Assembly: GCA_039934875.1 (NCBI GenBank) | Contig: JBDTLH010000185.1 | Coordinates: 1 to 8,324 of the forward strand | Reading direction: 5' to 3' | DNA: 8,324 nucleotides | Source of the DNA: JBDTLH01 sp039934875 | Lineage (GTDB): Bacteria > Acidobacteriota > Terriglobia > Terriglobales > Acidobacteriaceae | In this document: positions 6,199-8,324 of the stretch, piece by piece | Layout of the letters: every line of letters begins with the position of its first letter | How positions within the stretch are numbered: the stretch's first letter is position 1 | The notes under the pieces: generated by a model | Told to the model about the DNA's origin: nothing | The model's input: only the letters and a program-made list of their open reading frames with translations | Databases searched by the model: none | Made by a program: the position numbers and the translations under genes

Positions 6199-6300
6199 CT
6201 CGGTCTGGTGGCCTCCCTGGCGCGGCGTTCCTTTGTTGGCGGTAGTGGCGTCGCAGTTTCCGCAGATTGCTGATTTCATCTTTTCCTGGGTCAGACCGAG
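6199..6300. repeat. 9-bp inverted repeat enclosing 84 bp
   Basis: CTCGGTCTG (6199-6207) and CAGACCGAG (6292-6300) are exact reverse complements. They frame most of the region between the orphan antitoxin and the hydrolase gene. No target-site duplication is visible at the edges, so a small mobile element is not supported. The arms could pair in a hydrolase-gene transcript if it begins upstream of 6199, or could be coincidental. Confidence 0.5.
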
Positions 6301-6309
6301 CATGGATAC

Positions 6310-6329
6310 ACTTCATTGAACTTCATTGA
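6310..6329. repeat. Exact 10-bp tandem duplication (ACTTCATTGA x2)
   Basis: ACTTCATTGA occurs twice with no gap, directly in front of the Shine-Dalgarno region of the hydrolase gene. The last bases of the second copy run into GAGAGGAGAG. The unit is about one helical turn. It could alter the leader length or form a paired binding site, or be a simple slippage duplication. Confidence 0.85.
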
Positions 6330-6346
6330 GAGGAGAGTTGGTTCGG

Positions 6347-7882
6347 ATGAGTGATAAACCCTCAGGCTATGCAGGCGACGATGTAGTGAACGATGCGAAG
6401 GGAACGAATACTCCCCAGACCCCTACCGCCGGTGGAAAACCCTCTACCTCGCTCAATGACTCGGACTTGCCGGCCGTGGCAAAAATTTCCTATGGAGAGG
6501 AGCGCGAGGTCAGCGAGCCGCGTTTCGCGGAGGGGGTGGCTGCGGAGAAGTTGGTTCCGGAGGCGGTGGAACCGGTGGCGGTATTGGTGTGCCATGGGAT
6601 GGGGCAGCAGGTGCGGTATGAGACGTTGGGAGATCTGGCGAAATCGCTGATGAGAAATTCTGAGGTGGCTGGTTCTTCGACCACGGTGCGCATGACGCGT
6701 GAGAGCGGCAATCCGGACAAGGATGATCTGCTCTCGCGGGCGGAGATCCAGTGGCGCGATCAGCAGGGCGGGCAACACGAAGTGCATCTGTATGAGGCGT
6801 ATTGGGCGCCGCTTACCGAGGGCCGAGTCACTTACCGGGACACTTTGAAGTTCCTGTTTGTGGACGCGGCATGGCCGGGATTCAAGCGGAGCAGCTTCTT
6901 TCGCAGCTGCAGGTTTCAGCGCTGGATGTTCGGCAAGCCGCGGGAGCTGAAGATCGGGGCGGGCACGCGTATCAGCCTGGTAGTCATGGTGTTGTTTCTC
7001 GCAGCGCAGGTCGCCATTGTCGCGGCAGTGCTGGCGCGGCTCGCGGAGCAATTGAAGCTGATCGAGTCCAGCCACGTGGCGTGGATGCAGGCGGTGCTGA
7101 TCCTGCTGCCGGGGTTGGGGCGCTGGTGGACGGCGCAGGGCATGTGGCAGCATTGGATCGCTGTTCTGGAGCCGATTGGCTGGTGGTTGCTGGTGGCGGA
7201 GGTGCTGTTGGTGCGCTACTTCCTGATCCAGTATGTGGGCGATGTGGCGGCGTATATCTCACCCTATAAGGACAGCAAGTTCGAGCAGCTGCGACATCAG
7301 ATCCAGAAGGTGGGGTTGGATGCGGCCAAGGTGATCTATGGATTCACCCAGAATCCGGCGGGCGCTGTCCCTTATTACAAGCGGGTGGTGATGGTGGGGC
7401 ATTCGCTGGGATCGGTGGTGGCCTATGACACGCTGAATGCGGCGATCAATCTGGACAACACGTGCGCTAAGGATGATTGCCGCGATGTGGCGGGGCGGAC
7501 GCACGCGCTGATCACGTTTGGCTCACCGCTGGACAAGACGGCGTTTTTGTTTCGCAATCAGCCGAACACCTTGAACGATCCGTTGCGGGAGCAGATGGCG
7601 GCGGCGAGCCAGCCACTGATCGTCGATTATGAAAAATTTCGCTCCAGGCTCAGGTGGACGAACCTATGGTCGCCTGCGGATGTGATCAGCGGGTCGCTCG
7701 AATATTATGACAATTCGGGGCCAGGCCCTGACTACCGCGAGCTTCCTGGCGACGAAGCTTACGAGAGTTTGCACGTGGTAAATGTGCGCGATCCGCAAGC
7801 TAGAATTTTATTCAGGGCGCATGTGCAATATTGGAAGAGCGATCTGCTGGCGAGGACGCTCTACCGGGAGATCACGCGGTAG
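6347..7882 (+). CDS. Membrane-embedded alpha/beta serine hydrolase (lipase-like)
   Basis: This is a 511-residue putative lipase or esterase of unknown substrate. Residues 1-65 are polar and probably disordered. Residues 76-90 hold a strand followed by HGMGQQ (His83), the usual oxyanion-side HG of this fold. Strong transmembrane stretches lie at about 209-233 and 277-300, with a weaker hydrophobic stretch near 243-258. Then come the nucleophile elbow GHSLGS with Ser353, a strand ending ITFGSPLDK, Asp445 in WSPADVISG, and His492 in RAHVQYW near the C-terminus, giving a complete Ser/Asp/His triad. The hydrophobic block thus sits inside the catalytic fold. The ATG at 6347 is chosen over a TTG at 6326 because AGGAGA (6331-6336) lies 10 bases before it and overlaps the TTG reading. 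No neighbour names a pathway. The hydrolase class is secure, but the substrate is not. Confidence 0.85.
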   Translation: MSDKPSGYAGDDVVNDAKGTNTPQTPTAGGKPSTSLNDSDLPAVAKISYGEEREVSEPRFAEGVAAEKLVPEAVEPVAVLVCHGMGQQVRYETLGDLAKSLMRNSEVAGSSTTVRMTRESGNPDKDDLLSRAEIQWRDQQGGQHEVHLYEAYWAPLTEGRVTYRDTLKFLFVDAAWPGFKRSSFFRSCRFQRWMFGKPRELKIGAGTRISLVVMVLFLAAQVAIVAAVLARLAEQLKLIESSHVAWMQAVLILLPGLGRWWTAQGMWQHWIAVLEPIGWWLLVAEVLLVRYFLIQYVGDVAAYISPYKDSKFEQLRHQIQKVGLDAAKVIYGFTQNPAGAVPYYKRVVMVGHSLGSVVAYDTLNAAINLDNTCAKDDCRDVAGRTHALITFGSPLDKTAFLFRNQPNTLNDPLREQMAAASQPLIVDYEKFRSRLRWTNLWSPADVISGSLEYYDNSGPGPDYRELPGDEAYESLHVVNVRDPQARILFRAHVQYWKSDLLARTLYREITR

Positions 7883-7946
7883 CGCCGTCGCAGCGACACC
7901 GGACGCATCAGCGGCGCGTGCCGGCGATTGTTGTGGTAGAGCGAAA

Positions 7947-7959
7947 ATCAGCGGCTGAT
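7947..7959. repeat. Short inverted repeat upstream of the LysM gene
   Basis: ATCAGC and GCTGAT flank a single G, giving a perfect 6-1-6 palindrome. A one-base loop cannot form a stable hairpin with a full stem, so a DNA-binding site is the more natural reading. It lies 63 bases before the LysM start, in a 139-bp gap where I see no convincing promoter hexamers. Confidence 0.35.
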
Positions 7960-8021
7960 GAAATCCGATTTCCGCGCATCCAATCGCATACATTGCAATT
8001 GAATTTTCGAGGAGACGAATT

Positions 8022-8226
8022 ATGGCAGACCTTGGACAGTTACAGCATCACAAATGCGGGCGGCGAGCAGACATATACGATGGAGCCGGGAGACAGCCTG
8101 TCGAAGGTGAGCAAGCATTTTTATGGCTCGGTAAATCACTACAGCGAGATTGCAAAGGCGAATGGGATCAGCGATCCGGACAAAGTGCAGGCAGGGAAGA
8201 CAATTACCATTCCGTCGATTGGATAG
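8022..8226 (+). pseudogene. Small LysM-domain protein gene with an apparent one-base frameshift
   Basis: GAGGAG (8009-8014) sits 7 bases before ATG 8022, which begins MADLGQ. That frame then runs through unrelated residues to a stop at 8286-8288. The LysM domain is read in the next frame (codon starts at 8041 and every third base after) and ends at TAG 8224-8226. It holds TYTMEPGDSLSKVSKHFYGS, then ANGISDPDKVQAGKTITIP. Dropping one T of the pair at 8040-8041 joins the two into a coherent 67-residue protein with a LysM domain at about 17-65. LysM domains bind peptidoglycan or other N-acetylglucosamine polymers. No signal peptide is visible. No well-placed alternative start exists: TTG 8032 is 17 bases from the Shine-Dalgarno site, and an ATG inside the domain would cut off its first strand. 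The cause could be a real mutation, a sequence error or +1 frameshifting. Confidence 0.75.
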
Positions 8227-8296
8227 CGGGTTATTCCGGGACGATATTGCGGGAAGAAGATGAGTTCACGTCCTGGGACAGAACATAAAAATAAAA

Positions 8297-8322
8297 GTAG
8301 GGCGGCCGCTTGGCCGCCCTAC
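8297..8322. terminator. Strong hairpin, probable intrinsic terminator
   Basis: GTAGGGCGGCC (8297-8307) and GGCCGCCCTAC (8312-8322) form a perfect 11-bp stem around GCTT. The left flank is A-rich (8284-8296), so a minus-strand transcript coming from beyond the window would end in a U-rich tail after the hairpin. That is a classic intrinsic terminator. For the plus-strand LysM gene, the window stops two bases after the stem, so a U-run on that side cannot be seen. A bidirectional terminator is likely. Confidence 0.75.
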
Positions 8323-8324
8323 CT

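Noticed and set aside
6199..6300. Miniature transposable element bounded by the 9-bp inverted repeat
   Set aside because: There is no target-site duplication, the termini are short, and no second copy lies in the window.
6362..7153. 263-codon minus-strand open frame opposite the hydrolase
   Set aside because: It is Arg/His/Pro/Gln-rich, typical of antisense GC-rich sequence. The plus strand has the catalytic motifs.
7831..8031. Long N-terminal extension of the LysM frame beginning inside the hydrolase gene
   Set aside because: It overlaps the hydrolase end by about 50 bp, has no ribosome site, and its first 60 or so residues are compositionally odd. The ribosome site at 8009 points to ATG 8022 instead.

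Overview
The window looks like part of a chromosome from the Acidobacteriota, most likely a soil-type member. This is an inference. It rests on an 810-residue duplicated MacB/FtsX-like permease of the type named 'acidobacterial duplicated orphan permease' (ADOP), a very small LysM protein whose reading begins MADL, moderately high GC, and good Shine-Dalgarno sites in front of most genes. No rRNA, tRNA, CRISPR array or complete insertion sequence was seen.

Layout, left to right. (1) Positions 1-327 hold a possible 60-codon minus-strand gene of unknown function, with a striking run of T-tracts spaced about 10 bp apart beside it. (2) An IclR-family regulator (minus strand) is divergent from an isocitrate lyase gene, aceA (plus strand). 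The 266-bp region between them carries two 18-bp palindromes with the same plan, GTTC-N8-GAAC. The regulator probably controls itself and aceA, and hence entry of acetate or fatty-acid carbon into the glyoxylate bypass. No malate synthase gene is present here. (3) A compact toxin-antitoxin operon follows: a ParD-like antitoxin and a ParE/RelE-fold toxin that overlap by 16 bp, behind a plausible sigma70-type promoter. (4) The ADOP permease converges on it from the minus strand. Directly upstream of the permease, same strand and 32 bp away, is a VapB-like ribbon-helix-helix antitoxin with no PIN-domain toxin next to it. Its promoter places the -10 box so close to the ATG that the message should be leaderless. 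(5) Divergent from that lies a 511-residue membrane-embedded alpha/beta serine hydrolase with a recognisable Ser/Asp/His triad. (6) The window ends with a small LysM gene whose start and LysM domain are in different frames (an apparent one-base frameshift), and then a perfect 11-bp-stem hairpin that probably terminates transcription, at least for genes arriving from the right.

The most functional grouping is the iclR-like/aceA pair. The rest reads as accessory content: one intact and one broken or orphan addiction module around a lone permease, then a hydrolase and a LysM protein of unknown partnership. I do not see convincing evidence for a wholly new multi-gene system. The items most worth checking are the LysM frameshift, the orphan leaderless antitoxin, the hydrolase with a transmembrane insertion, and the twin operators.
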